Positions 45,401 to 57,310 of a stretch of 64,000 nucleotides of DNA are shown piece by piece. The translations under genes and the position numbers were made by a program. The number at the start of each line of letters is the position of its first letter. Position 1 is the first letter of the stretch. The notes under the pieces were generated by a model. The model made no database searches and was not told the origin of the DNA. It saw nothing but the letters and a program-made list of their open reading frames with translations. Source of the stretch: Adiantum capillus-veneris (Eukaryota; Streptophyta; Polypodiopsida; Polypodiales; Pteridaceae); contig CM043964.1 of NCBI GenBank assembly GCA_014529385.2, positions 132,900,420 through 132,964,419 of the forward strand, given 5' to 3'.

Positions 45401-46072
45401 CCTTCCGGCAAAATTTGCTCGTTTAGGCAACCTGTCAATACATCACCACATCAAAAGCCACGATATTTGGTTTGAATTTTGTGTCCATACTAAGCATACA
45501 GTACATTTACCTAAAAAGCTCTGTGACACTCGTGTCAGACCATCCAAAAATAGATTGTAGATTAAGCAGTGCCAAAGATGTACGAAGAACTGAAGTGTTT
45601 TGCACAATTGTAAAGCGGTGTTCGTGCAAGTCTCCGCATCATCTCACCTTCTGGCTCAACGTCACTCCCATGTCGTTGATGTGGACGTGATGATTGAGGT
45701 GATCGACATGTTTTCCTTGGATGTTTTTTTCTTTCTCCACCTTGGTTTTCAATAACCGGATCCATGTCAAAAAAACGCATCCAACGTTTGATCCATCTCA
45801 GCTTCTTAGAATGTGACATTCTCTGTTGGTGGGGTACGTAGATTCCATTGGTGGTTTCGTTTGACATTCGTCTTCTCTGTGATGAAGTTGGAACAATATC
45901 TATTTGTGGGGATTGATCGACTGCATCCTGACCATGAACAAAAATGCAAATCTTGTAGTTTCTCTGCAGGGAAGAGACACGTTGTTGCGTTATGTGCTGT
46001 TCACATATCTTGCATTTTTTCGAAAGATCTGCTGCTTGCATCGCACACAAGACACGCCATCCTATCGTCCAT
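42431..46072 (-). pseudogene. tnp2-family transposase of element E, heavily decayed
   Basis: ATG near 46072. Recognisable parts in order are an N-terminal Cys motif region with VSSLQRNYKICIFVHGQD (45900-46000) and the tnp2 domain (LTSLGMDYHKIHACPKDC and FRFGLAMDGVNPFGLRSSS, about 44980-45380). WLSKKGHLLLSLIVPGKYKA (44870-44930) belongs to the same domain. A DUF4218-like part follows (HLLVHVVDEVAVAGTVNSRW, 43720-43830), then a DUF4216-like part (LEYFGYIQDILKISFRKFD, 42900-43010), and an acidic end near 42431. Many stops and frameshifts are present. It has the same order and orientation as tnp2 in D, but sequence divergence is large. Confidence 0.82.
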
Positions 46073-46156
46073 AATTGATCTGTGTTGTCGTATAATAAAT
46101 TTACATAAGGAGCATAGATTCTCTTTAACCTTGTATATATAAATAGTGTAAACTAC

Positions 46157-46231
46157 CTCACATTCTCTAGTCATGCCCGATCTCCGCACACCTCGGTCTA
46201 GAGGTGCACGGAGATCAGGACCACCGGTAAA
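46157..46231 (+). promoter_or_regulatory. Conserved divergent exon/site shared with CACTA D
   Basis: CTCACATTCTCTAGTCATG is followed by codons for a peptide like that at 20303 (start here 46173, MPDLRTPRSRGARRSGPP), then GGTAAATC. It lies about 100 bases upstream of the tnp2 start on the opposite strand, as in D. It contains an imperfect inverted repeat (CCGCACACCTC ... GAGGTGCACGG). Whether it is coding or a protein-binding site cannot be settled from two copies. Confidence 0.5.
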
Positions 46232-46329
46232 TCATGTCTTTACTGGTCAAATTAAAGCCTATATTTTTGGGTGCAACATACGTACACAGACACACACGTG
46301 CTCTTCAGACAATCCATGTAAACGGTCAT

Positions 46330-48010
46330 TTTCGAAATCGGTTTGTGTTTTTCGTAGAAAAAAACAAACCGGATTTGACCTACGGTTTGTGTATTTGGTG
46401 TTAATTCAAACCCATTGGACCTACGGCTTGCCATACACACTCTTGATATTGCTTTAAAGACTACTTAATGGACTACGGATGTTGGTTTCAGTACGCATAG
46501 AAGCCATTTCCGAAGTCCGTTTGCGTTTTTTTGTAGAAAAACGAAACCGGATTTGACCTACGGCTTGTGTATTTGGCGTTTCTTCTATCCCTTTGACCTA
46601 CAGCTTTCCATACGCACTCTTGATATTGCTTAAAGACTACCTAATCGACTACGGATGGTTTTGATAACCGTAGAATCAGTTTCTGAAGTCCGTTTGCGTT
46701 TTATCGTAAAAAAACGCAATCGGATTTGACCTATGGCTTGTGTATTTGGCGTTTCTTCTGTCCGTTTGATCTACGGCTTACCATACACGCTCTTGACATT
46801 TCCTTAAAACTACTTAATGGACTACGGATGATTTCAATAGACGTAGAATTAGTTTCCGAAGTCCGTTTGCGTTTTTCCGGTGAAAAACGCAACCGGATTT
46901 GACCTGCGGCTTGTGTATTTGGCATTTCTTCTGTCCGTTTGACCTACGGCTTACCATACACACTCTTGACATGGCCTAAAGACTACCTAATCATCTACGG
47001 ATGGTTTCAGTAGGCATAGAAGCCATTTTCGAAGTCCGTTTGTGTTTTTCCGTAGAAAAACGCAATCAGATTTGATCTACGGCTTGTGTATTTGACGTTT
47101 CTTCTGTCTGTTTAACCTACGGCTTTCCATACATGGTCTTGATATTACCTTAAGACTACTTAATGGACTACGGATGGTTTCGGGTAGGCATAGAATCAGT
47201 TTCCGAAGTCCGTCTGCGTTTTCCCGTAGAAAAACGCAATCGGATTTGACCTACAACTTGTGTATTTGGCGTTTCTTCTAATGGCTGAAATCTGCAAATC
47301 TTTATCTGCTGAATTTTGACTCTATGTTGGTGACGATGACGATGCAACAACGACGCGCTGAAAACGCAGATGCTGAAATCTGCGTTTTACGGGCTGAAAC
47401 TGCAAACTTCGATGGATCTGACCGTGCCGCAAGGATCTGCTGTGGCAAGGTGAGATCTGCGAGGTTCGGAGGTTCTACTACGGTATGTCTATGCTGAAAA
47501 CTGAAAACGTTGGTGCTTCTGATAATCCAGTCACGCTAAATTTGCAAAACTCTAGGCTTGCTTGCTGATCCAAAAACGCTAGGGCTGGTTTTGAGTTCTG
47601 CTGCAAAAACGCTAGTGTTTTAGCTAGTCCTGCTGTCGCTGGGACTGATCTACAATGCAAAACCCCAAGGCTTGAACTGTGGATGAAAATAGGCATAGAA
47701 TCAGTTTTCGAAGACCGTCTGCGTTTTTTCGTAGAAAAACGCAACCGGATTTGACCTACGGCTTGTGGATTTGACGTTTCTTCTGTCCGTTTGACCTACG
47801 GCTTGCCATATACGCTCTTGACATTGCCTTAAGACTACCTAGTGGACTACGGATGGTTTCGGTAGGCATAGAAGCCATTTCCGAAGTCCGTTTGCATTTT
47901 TTCGTAGAAAAACACAACCGGGTTTGACCTACGGCATAGAAGCCGTTTATGAAGTCCGTTTGTGTTTTTTCGTAGAAAAACCCAACCGGACTTCAAAAAC
48001 GGCTTGTATT
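46330..48010. repeat. ~173-bp tandem satellite with a hairpin in each unit
   Basis: The unit marker GAAGTCCGTTTGCGTTTTT occurs at about 46333 (variant), 46511, 46683, 46857, 47030, 47203, 47709, 47881 and 47949, i.e. a period near 173. The array is interrupted by about 330-410 bases of other sequence at ~47280-47690. Each marker is followed by CGTA and GAAAAACGCAACCGGATTT, making a stem of about 17-19 pairs. Each full unit also has two copies of GACCTACGGCTT. No protein is encoded. Confidence 0.9.
47942..48003. ncRNA. Extended fold-back at the end of the satellite
   Basis: The last, short unit forms a longer hairpin. GCCGTTTATGAAGTCCG (from 47942) pairs with CGGACTTCAAAAACGGC (to 48003), continuing through the T-rich/A-rich inner arms with a loop around CGTA. 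Roughly 25 of 29 positions pair. RNA production is unproven. Confidence 0.35.
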
Positions 48011-48420
48011 TTGGGCGTTTCTTGTATCCGTTTGACCTACGGCTTGTTATATGCCCCCACCCAACCTTTTTTGAGGAGGAAGCTTGTCTCGAAGAGCAAC
48101 GACGGCGCTGTTGTTGCTCCCTAGAGGACTTTCATGTGTAAAGGTGAGAGTTGAGCTTCGAATGTATTTTGAGCTGGTCAAATGAAGTGAAAGAAGCTCA
48201 AGAGGAGTGCCACATGTCGGCTGGTTATTAAAAATGCTAGAGGAGAGTGAGAGAGAAGCTCTGTGGAGCGCTGTGCTAGTTTTTTGAGCAAGCAATGAGC
48301 CACCATCTTTGCCTTTTGTGTTTTGTCGCTCCTCCCTTTCCCTTTTCTTCTTCTATTCTGCTCTCGTACTAGCCGGGGCGCCGACGGAGTGTGTGTACGC
48401 CTGGGCCGCTGGTTCTTTGC

Positions 48421-48533
<113 letters not shown>

Positions 48534-48554
48534 GTGTGCTTTACAGGCTGTCAC

Positions 48555-48795
48555 TAAGAATGTCGAATGATGACAGTAAGATGCAAACATTTCCGTTGGT
48601 CATGCAGGACAAGGCCAAAGTGTGGTTCGAAGCACTGGAAGGCGAACCAAAGTAAATGTGTCCGGCATTACTCACGAGGTTTCTGCATGACTTTCGCAAG
48701 GAAGTGTCCTCGCTCGGCATGGACACCAAGCTGAAGGCTTTGAAGCAGGATGTGGGTGAAGATTTCAAAGTGTTCTTGGATCATTTCGAAGCTTG
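48555..48795 (+). pseudogene. Retrotransposon gag-domain fragment inside CACTA E
   Basis: The plus strand reads QTFPLVMQDKAKVWFEALEG, then after a TAA at 48653-48655 LLTRFLHDFRKEVSSLGMDT and LKQDVGEDFKVFLDHFEACP. This is the pattern of the retrotransposon gag family. No neighbouring pol or LTR is present; the fragment runs into CT-rich repeats at 48800. It was probably captured or left by a deleted element. Confidence 0.65.
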
Positions 48796-48799
48796 TCCT

Positions 48800-49339
48800 T
48801 ATTCTCTCTCTTTCCCTCTCTACCTCTCTTTCTCTCTCCCTCTAAAACTATCTCTCTTTCTCTCTACCTCTATCTTTCCCTTCTTCCTTCTGCCTCTCTC
48901 TTTCCCTCCATCTCCTTCTTTACCTCTTTTTCTCTTTCCTGCTATCTATCTCTCTTTCTCTCTTTACCTCTAGCTCTCTCTCTCTCTCTATCTTTTTTTC
49001 TCTCCCTCTATCTTTCTCTACTCTCTCTATTTCTCTTTCTTTCTCTCTTTTTCCCTCTCCCTTTTTTTATGTTTAATTTTGTTTCTACTCTATTTTTTTA
49101 CTTCTTTTTGTTAATGTATTTAAAGCTTTTTTATTCTATTTTTGCATATACAAAACCCTAAAACTAATTAACTTTAACCCTGAAATTAATTTCAAGAAAC
49201 CCTAAAATACAATTAACAATAACAAATTTGAATATAAAATTAAATAACAATAATAAATTAAAATTAAACAACAATAACAATTTGAATTTTAAAATTAAAT
49301 AACAATTTCAAATATAAAATTAAACCAAAGTTAAAATTA

Positions 49340-49372
<33 letters not shown>

Positions 49373-49443
49373 AGCAATGAGATTGTGCACTCACATACAC
49401 TCGTATGTGTGCACAAAGCTCTGGAGTAACTTCCACATCTGCA

Positions 49444-49474
<31 letters not shown>

Positions 49475-49664
49475 CACAAAAAAAAAAAAACAAAAAAAAC
49501 AAGGACAATAGGCTTACTTAGCAGCAAGTAGAGAAGACATGATGGTGTTTGCCCAAGCGCGTAGTAGTCCAAAGGTGCAGATATGGCCGCGAGTTGAGCG
49601 AAGAGAGAGAGAATGAGTTTTTCGAAACGCGCAGGAAATAAGCCCGCAGTTTTGTTTTTACCAG
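48800..49664. repeat. CT-rich and A/T-rich low-complexity DNA, (TG)15
   Basis: Degenerate TCTCTCTTTCCC repeats run to about 49065. AT-rich AATAACAAT repeats occupy 49195-49330, (TG)15 lies at 49341-49370, and A-runs with (CA)n at 49443-49500. No gene is seen. Confidence 0.85.
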
Positions 49665-49894
49665 TCGGCGGGCGTCGGTACACGCTGCTAGATACGCGTC
49701 GGTATACACTGCTGGATACACGTCGATATACACTGCTGGATACGCGTCGATATCTGCGTCTGTATACGCGACGGAAATTGAAAATTGAATTTTTTTAAAA
49801 ATCTGAGCTCCCTCCAGTATTGCCGATGCACATACCGACGCCCGCCAATGACGTCGGTAAGTTGGCGTCGGTATTCAAGTGATCTCTAGTAGTG
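49665..49894. repeat. Right subterminal repeats and terminus of CACTA E
   Basis: CTGCTGGATACGCGTCGATATACA-like units recur at 49680-49765 (GATACGCGTCGGTATACACT and variants). GCGTCGGTA copies near 49845-49872 follow, ending GTAGTG at 49894. The motif matches the left end (31200-31484). Confidence 0.82.
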
Positions 49895-50717
49895 ACAACG
49901 TCTTTCCAAAATGGATGACTAATCCATTTGGTGCTTGGGAGACATAGCTGCCACAAGCATGCCTGCTCTTTAGTCCATTTCATTATCCCAAAGTAGAGTG
50001 AAAAATTCTACTTTGTGTTTGAGAGACGTCATCATCAAAAATATGATTCTAAGCATGCATACTATTAAAATTTGTGCACAATAAAAAGAGAACTAGTCTT
50101 ATGAGACAAAAAAATTGGTCATTGAAAAGAAATTTGTACACTTGCTTACTCTAATGTAGCATTGCAAGCATTGAAAAGGTTCATACTATCCCTAAGCTAT
50201 ATTCCTTGAATCCATCTAGCATCTTTAAAAGGATAATTTTTGAACTTAATAAGATACCTTGGGATAATCTTACCATGTCATAGTGCATTGGTTTCATGCC
50301 AAAGGATAGCTTCGGGTTGTAGCACCTCTTCTTGGTCTTTGATTTCGGGAGGGTCTTCAATAATTAGTTCACTTGGTGGCTCTGCTTTTTAGGGCTTAAG
50401 TAGGCTCACATGAAAAGCATTGTGTATGAGCCAATGGTTGGGCAACTTGAGTTGATAAGGCATCTCATTGATTGGCTTCAAGATTTGAAAAGGACCATAG
50501 TATCTTTTTGGTAATTTAGCATAATACTTTTGATGGCCCGTAGGATTTTGCCCGTCGTTTGCCTCAATCAAGCCTTACGAAACTCAACTAATACCCAGTC
50601 ATTTTCTTTGAATGTTAAGGCCCTTTTGTGCTTGTCAGCATCATCTTTTTGCCTTTGTTGAGAGATAGATCTAGCCTCCTTAATCTTTTGAAATGATTCT
50701 TGTAGGTCACGGCTATA
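49895..50717 (-). pseudogene. gypsy element B: integrase C-terminus and 3' region, truncated
   Basis: The minus strand encodes ESFQKIKEARSISQQRQKDD (50568-50717) and KRYYGPFQILKPINEMPYQL (50389-50571). A chromodomain-like tail follows at about 50200-50300 (RYLIKFKNYPF), and beyond that is 3' untranslated sequence similar to 57320-57560 of element A. Stops interrupt the frame. Its expected 3' LTR is absent: the sequence ends abruptly at the CACTA E terminus (49894). Confidence 0.82.
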
Positions 50718-50722
50718 CTCAT

Positions 50723-52117
50723 TGTCATAAAATCTAATATCTGACCAACCCAAATGATTTTCTCATATTAAACTGATCATTTAATGTGGGAGAATAAACG
50801 GGAACAAGGGTTAAGTTATAAATGATCTTATAGATCTATTTAAGCACGGGCCAATGGTAAAGGGGCCCATATGAGAAAAGGTCTATCGAAGAGAAAGGTT
50901 AACTAATGGAGCAAAAGACCTTAGGGTTGTCTTCATTAAAGCCTCCAAAGGTAAGTGTTAAAAGCTTTAGCACATAGTCTTTAAAATTTTACTCTTTAGT
51001 CACTATAGTCCAAGCAGGCAAGGGGGTAGCTTGCTTAAGCTAGGGCTGTGCTTAAGCAGGGCTTACCAATTTCAAAATACTGCTATTCAAGAGGGGACGA
51101 GCCTACAAAGGGGAGGAAGGGGGGGGGGGGGGGGGGGGGGGGGGGTAGATAGTAAGTGAGCACCTCACCAAGGACCCATACCCTGATGAAAGGAAAGAGG
51201 TCACTTGTCAAGTGTAGAGACACACTAATCAAGTAGGTAGGGGGTGTGCTTAAGCAGGGGCTGTGCTTAAGCAAGGGGGGTGCTAGCTTAGCCTCACAAA
51301 GAGAAAGAAGGACACTTGTCAGAGGGCTACACACCTTGCCCCAATGGGAGCCAACTCTCTCTCTCTTCTCTCTCATTTGAGTCTACCACAAGCTCTCTCT
51401 CATTCATTCTTCCCTTCACACATCTTGTGAAGCAAGGATTCCATCTCCTTCTCCAAGCTTGAGAAGTTGAGTGCCTACTACCACAAGCTCTTGCTATGGA
51501 TGCAAATCCACACAAGAGAATGCTTATGCTTGCTTTACCAATCTCTCTAATCTCCATTAACTCTATGCTAAGCTATGCTACAAGAGCTATGAGTGATTAT
51601 GTGCAAGGGGTTATTTCTTTCTAGTAGAGCTACTTCTATTCTCTCTTCTTCCTCACTCCCTCCTAGCTCTCCTCACCTTTCATGGTGTTTGAGGTCTTGG
51701 GATTGAGGCTAGGCATTTTTCAAGCTCATGCTAATCATGTTTATTGTTGTAGTTATGTTAATGCTTGGTGAGTGAAGCTTACCATCTTCATCTCATCAAG
51801 AAGGTCTCAAGGAACACAAACAGTTGTATTGTAAACAAGTCTTCCGTCATGGAATAATCTATAATAAAATGCCTATTGGAGGGGGGACCGGCTCCAACTA
51901 ATCCGGTCCTCTATTGGTGTCAATTTCTCTAAACTCTCACTCTCTTTTACAAGTATTGATCATGCCATGTTAATGAAGTAATGTGTTAAGTGTTGATCTC
52001 TCTATCCAAGCACTTTCTTTCTCACTATACATCTACACACTAAAGAATACCAAGGAAATGCTCAATATGTTATTTACTTTCCGCTTCAACTCAAGTTAAA
52101 AGGCTAATTCCATGACA
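50723..52117 (+). repeat. Element A 5' LTR
   Basis: It is nearly identical to the 3' LTR except for small indels. It includes a G27 run (51119-51145) where the 3' LTR has an interrupted, shorter G-run, and it has a shorter CT run. Confidence 0.95.
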
Positions 52118-52118
52118 T

Positions 52119-52130
52119 TGGTATCAGAGC
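52119..52130 (+). other. Primer binding site of element A
   Basis: TGGTATCAGAGC, complementary to initiator tRNA-Met, begins one base after the LTR end. Confidence 0.95.
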
Positions 52131-52531
52131 ATTTGGTTTCTCTTTTCTTGCTTAAGAAGAGAGGTCCTTAAGTAGCCTATAAATGGTTGATGTTGTTAAT
52201 TATAATAGGGTAAGTGGAACTGGGATCTAATATCGATTTTGTTAAGCCCACTATGTGGGGGATGGTGCACACCTCGGGAGCTTTGGACTTAATAATGGAG
52301 TCTTTTTAGACTTGCCTACGGCTTTACCATTATTGAGCCATAAGAAGTCCGAAAGGAGCTAGCCCTTGGCAATTCTACTATGTTAGACCTACTCCTCTAC
52401 TCTCTATAATTAACCACTTTGAGCCGTGGGTGTAGATACTTAAGAGCCAATTTTCAAAGGCTAAGAGGAGTGGCAACTAAGGTTTTGAATCGCCAAAGCA
52501 TACACTAAGTACATACATAAATTTTGTTAAC
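52131..52531 (+). other. Element A 5' leader
   Basis: Untranslated region between the primer site and gag; no gene. It is homologous in inverse orientation to 10923-11320 and 63259-63656. Confidence 0.75.
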
Positions 52532-54320
52532 ATGGCTGACAATAATCAAGAGAGTAGAATGAACATAGATAGTTTTGATTTTGCACATGAAGGTGCTAAT
52601 GATGATGCTCCCATGTTTGTGAATTTTCTCGTCACTAGGTTACAGCAAGCTATGGGAAACCCTGTTTTGCAAGCCGAAGTTACTCAACAACTTCGTGCTT
52701 ATGGAATTTCCCTTCCTCTCCAAGAGGAGAGAGAGCTTAGGAGGCCTCTTGAAGAGACCCCCAAAAGAAGACTCTCTCCCATTAGAGAGGAGGAACCCAA
52801 GGAGCAAGAAAGCAATGGAAGTTTAGTTTCTTTGAAGATGTGGCTCCACGAAGACGGCAGTCTAGATGATCGTTACTCCTCCCAAGAGGAAAAGAGCAAC
52901 CCATAGTCCTTCTCCTCATCACTCTGAAAGGCAAGAGAGGAAACAAAGGAAGAAAAGGGCTAGGAAGAGGTCACCCTCTTCTCCTTCTTCTTCATCTTCT
53001 CCTTCTTCTTCTTCTCTTTCCGATGAAAGTTATGGCTATTCTCCTAGAGAATACAAGAGGGGAGGACATCGCAAATCATTTCGTGCATGGCGAAGGTCAC
53101 AAAAGCTAAAGAAGTTCAAGGAGGGAGGAAAGAGTATCTCTTTTCTCACCTACGATGGCACCTTTGGTGCTACCGACAAAGTGTTGGCCTTCATCTAGCA
53201 ATTTGATGCGGCCTTTGGGGACGAGGGCTTCACAGAGTCCTCCAAGCTACGCCATGTAGCTATGCACTTCCAAAAATCAGCTCGTCAATGGTGGGCTAGC
53301 CTTCGTGGCAATGGAGAAGCCCCAAAGACATGGAAAACTCTACGAGTTTCCATCATGAAGCAATTTCTTCCAAGCGATACTAAAGATAAAGTTCTTACCG
53401 AATGGCGCGGCTTGAAGCTTCTCTCTCATGAGTCTATCAACAAGTATGTAGACAAGTTTTGGGATTTACATCTCAAAGCTACTTTCTTTCAAAAGATAGA
53501 CTTTGCCGAGCAAAGACAGCAATTCTGTGCGGGGATTACCTGAAGAGATGGACGAATACATCAACTCTCAATGGCCCGGTACTATTACCGAAGTAATCCA
53601 CCACACCATGGTTGCTTCACGCATCAATTTCCATCAAGGGCTAGACGTAATGTCAAACCCATGGAAAACAAAGATAAAAATGATGCAAAGGGAAAACCAA
53701 TGTCAAAACAATTCCCAAGTCACTTCCAACAACAACAACAACAATCGGTCCAAGGAGAAGGGAGTTTACAAAGGTAAAAACAAACTCTCTCCTGAAGAGC
53801 TTGAAGCTTTTCGCAAGGACCATAAGTGTTTCAAGTGTGGGGAGCAAGGACATGGCTATCGTTCTTGCCCCAAGAAGAATACTCGCAATGAGACTCCTAG
53901 GGCTTCCACCATCGAAGCTCCAAAAGAGGATGCTCATTGCAAAGGATCATCACTCTCCTATGCTTGGGGAAAGGTAAGAGAGCATGATGCCTTCATCTTG
54001 TTTGACCCTGGCTCTACTCTCAACTTCATATCAATAAGTTGGCCACCAAGTTGGGCATTCAAGCTTTTGAGATGGGAGATATAGTACAGCTGATGCAGCT
54101 TTCAAGGGACAACAAGCCTCCGTTACTCCCTTGATTGGGAAGTTGAGGCTTCATGTCCAAAGCTATGTCGACAAAGAAGACTTCTTCATCTCTCCTCTCC
54201 AACATCAGGATGTTATCCTAGGGGCACCATGGTTTGATCGCATGGCTGCCAACATGAAGTTCCTGAAAGGAGAATTTACTTCACCTACAGGGGAAAGAAC
54301 ATGTATATAGATGCTAGTGA
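52532..54320 (+). pseudogene. Element A gag and protease, frameshifted
   Basis: It starts MADNNQESRMNIDSF (52532) and continues through QAEVTQQLRAYGISLPLQEE. A shift near 52870 leads into the basic/Ser-rich linker. A TAG at 53196-53198 is followed by the gag domain (MHFQKSARQWWASLRGNGEA), and a shift near 53525 leads to the zinc knuckle CFKCGEQGHGYRSC (about 53830-53870). The protease-like ILFDPGSTLNFIS (D-P-G at the active site) loses frame near 54030. The remaining protease sequence runs to about 54320. The parts align one-to-one with elements B and C, but the breaks mostly differ. Confidence 0.88.
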
Positions 54321-54497
54321 GCGTGGTCGCACTATTCCACTTGTAATCCTCTTTCTTTTGATAAGTCAATGAAGAGCTCAGTTTCTGCGTACATGATTTT
54401 GTCAAAGAGTCTCTAAAAGATAATAATGTTTCATCAAATGAAAATGATAGGAATCAAGAAGATTTAGACTTGTCTAATTTTCTAAAAGGATTCCAAG
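54321..54497 (+). other. Element A protease-RT linker
   Basis: Short linker with no intact frame, aligned with 8964-9148 and 61302-61486 on the opposite strand. Confidence 0.55.
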
Positions 54498-56087
54498 ATG
54501 TGTTCATCGATGATATCCCTATGGACTTACCTCCAAAACGAGGGAATGATGACCATCGCATTGAGCTCCTTCCTGGAAGCTCACCACCTAACAGCCTCCT
54601 TATCGAGTCTCACAAGCTCAACAAGAGGAGATCATGAGGCAAGTAAAGAGCTGGTAGACAAAGGGATGGTGAGGCCTAGTTCCTCTCCTTTTGTTCTCCA
54701 GTCCTTTTAGTGCAAAAGAAAGATGGTACATACCGTATGTGTGTGGACTATCGAGCACTAAACCATATCACTATCAAAAACAGATTTCCGTACCTCAGGT
54801 AGAAGATCTGTTTGATAAGCTACAAGGCTCTACCTACTTTAGTAGGATTGACCTTAAGAGTGGCTATCATCAAATAAGGATAGTGGATGAAGATATCTTA
54901 AAGACCGCGTTTCGCACAACGTTTGGTCTTTATGAATATCTAGTCATGCCTTTTGGCTTGACTAATGCACCAGCTACATTCAATCGTTGATGAAGAAAAT
55001 TTTTAGACCATATCGCAAATTCACTGGAGTGTTCTTTGATGATATCATCATCTACTCCAAGTCTTTGGAGGAACATAAGCAACATCTCCAAGTGATTTTT
55101 CAAGCATTGAGGGAGAACAAGCTTTTTCTCAACCAAAAGAAAAGCGAATTCTTCCTTCAAGAGATTCAATATCTAGGTCATATTATCTCTCACGATGGTA
55201 TCCGTATGGATCCATCAAAGTTAGAGGTAATAAAATCATGGCCTAACCCAATAAATCTACATGAGCTAAGAAGCTTTATTGGTATGTGTGCATACTATAG
55301 ACGCTTCATAGCAAAATTCTCTCAAGTAGCAGGACCACTACACGACTTAACTAAGAAGAACGTTAAGTTTGTATGGACTGCTAAGGAGCAAAATGCTTTT
55401 GAAAAACTCAAAGAGAAGCTTACTTCCCAACCAGTCCTCGTGCTTCGGATCTCTCAAAGCCATTTGAGGTCCAATGTGATGCTTGTGGTGATTGCCTTGG
55501 AGCAGTTTTGCTTCAAGAAGGGCATGCCATAGCATATGAGAGCCGAAGGCTCAATAGTGATGAACGAGTCTTGGGCATTTATGAGAAAGAGCTTTTAGCT
55601 GTTCTACATGCCCTAGACACATGGAAGCACTACCTATTGGGGACTCCATTTATCCTACGAACCGACCACCAAAGTCTCAAGTATTTCATGACGCAAACCA
55701 AGCTTTCCGACAAACAAATGAGGTGGGAAAATTTTCTTTCGCAATTTAATTTTCATATTGCTCACATAGCTGGTAAGCACAATCAAGTTGCCGATGCACT
55801 TTCACGACGACCAAAAGTTAATGCGGTGTCTATAGCTACTCACAATGATCTATCCTCTATGATAGATGAGTATGCTACTGACCCTGACTTTAGAGACATA
55901 ATGTCAGCCCTTGCTTTGGGGAAGAAAGAGGAACCATTCACCTTGCAGGATGGTTATCTTCTCCACGGCAATAGGCTATGTGTTACCCATTCCCTTCGTG
56001 AGAAAGTTATGTATGAATCCCATGCTCCTCCATATGCGGGGCATAGAGGTATTCAACCTACTCTCGAGGAGTAGAGACGTACTTCTA
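54498..56087 (+). pseudogene. Element A reverse transcriptase and RNase H
   Basis: RT segments are [14 protein letters not shown] (54645-54690), [15 protein letters not shown] and [15 protein letters not shown] (54840-54985). After a one-base shift near 54988 comes GVFFDDIIIYSKSLEEHKQH with the DD active site. Another shift occurs near 55440. RNase H spans 55508-55800 (YEKELLAVLHALDTWKHYL, HIAGKHNQVADALSRRPK) and continues to a stop at 56072-56074. Confidence 0.88.
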
Positions 56088-57310
56088 TTGGCCTACCATG
56101 AAAGTGACATACAAGAGTATGTTTCAAAATGTGTAGTATGCCAAAAGACAAGTATGATAGAGGGAAGCAACCTGGATTACTCCAGCCATTGCCTATTCCA
56201 AATTCACCATGGGAGAGTATATCCATGGATTTCATCTTTGGATTACCCAAGTCTATCCATGGGAATACAGGAATATGGACAATAGTCGACAGGTTTAGCA
56301 AGCAAGCACATTTTATTCCTGTCAAAAAGACTATTAAGGCACATCAAATGGCAACTCTCTTCATATCTCAGATTTTCAAGCACCATGGATTACCCACATC
56401 CATCGTGTCAGATAGAGATCCTTGAATGACCAGTTATTTTCTGGAAAGGTCTCTTTGAAAATCTAGGAACAAGATTGAATTTCTCTTCGGCCTATCACCC
56501 ACAAACGGATAGCCAAGTGAATGAAATATCCAATCTTACGATACTCGATCTACTCAAGACTTTGTTACGAAGTAGATCAACGCTCTATAGTGGAAAAAGT
56601 ACTTACCTCTTGTAGAGTATGCCTACAATAATACTGTACATACTTCTACGGGAAAAGCACCTTTCGAGATCATTGAGGGAAGACCTAAAAGTCCCTTGCT
56701 ACTCAAAGTACATGGGAAGATCTTCGCCGCCGATGAGTATAGCCGTGACCTACAAGAATCTTTTCAAAAGATTAGGGAGGCTATATCCATCTCTCAACAA
56801 AGGTAAAAAGTTGCTGCTGATAAGCACAGAAGAGCCTTAATGTTCAAAGAAAATGATTGGGTCTTACTCAAGTTTCCTAAGGCTCGACTAAGGCAAACGA
56901 CGGGCAAAAATCCTACGGGCCATCAAAAGTATTATGCTAAACTAGCAAAAAGATACTATGGTCCTTTCCAAATCTTGAAGCCCATCAATGAGACGGCTTA
57001 TCAACTCAAGTTGCCCAAACATTGGCTTATACACAATGCCTTTCATGTAAGCCTAATTAAGCCCTACAAAGGAGAGCCACCAACTGAACCAATTATTGAA
57101 GACCCTCCCAAAGTTGAAGACCAAGAAGAGGTGCTACAACCCGAAGCTGTCCTTCGGCATGAAGACAAGGTACTACGACATGGTAAGATTATCCGACGGT
57201 ATCTTATTAAGTTAAAAAATTATCCTTTTGAAGATGCTAGATGGATGCAAGGAGTACAGCTTAAGGATAGTATGAACCTTGTCAATGCTTACAATGCTAC
57301 ATTAGAGTAA
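56088..57310 (+). pseudogene. Element A integrase with chromodomain-like tail
   Basis: An HHCC remnant (EYVSKCVVCQKTS) leads to core SMDFIFGLPKSIHGNTGIW and VDRFSKQAHFIPV (56220-56330), with a break at VSDRDP (56423-56425). Then AYHPQTDSQVNEISNL and KSPLLLKVHG follow in other frames. The final frame, 56840-57310, has KRYYGPFQILKPINETAYQL and a chromodomain-like end, RRYLIKLKNYPFEDARWMQG. Chromodomains of this group are thought to guide insertion to heterochromatin. There are at least three frame breaks. Confidence 0.87.

Noticed and set aside
46330-48010. CRISPR-like array
   Set aside because: Units are ~173-bp tandem repeats without unique spacers, in plant transposon DNA; there are no cas genes.
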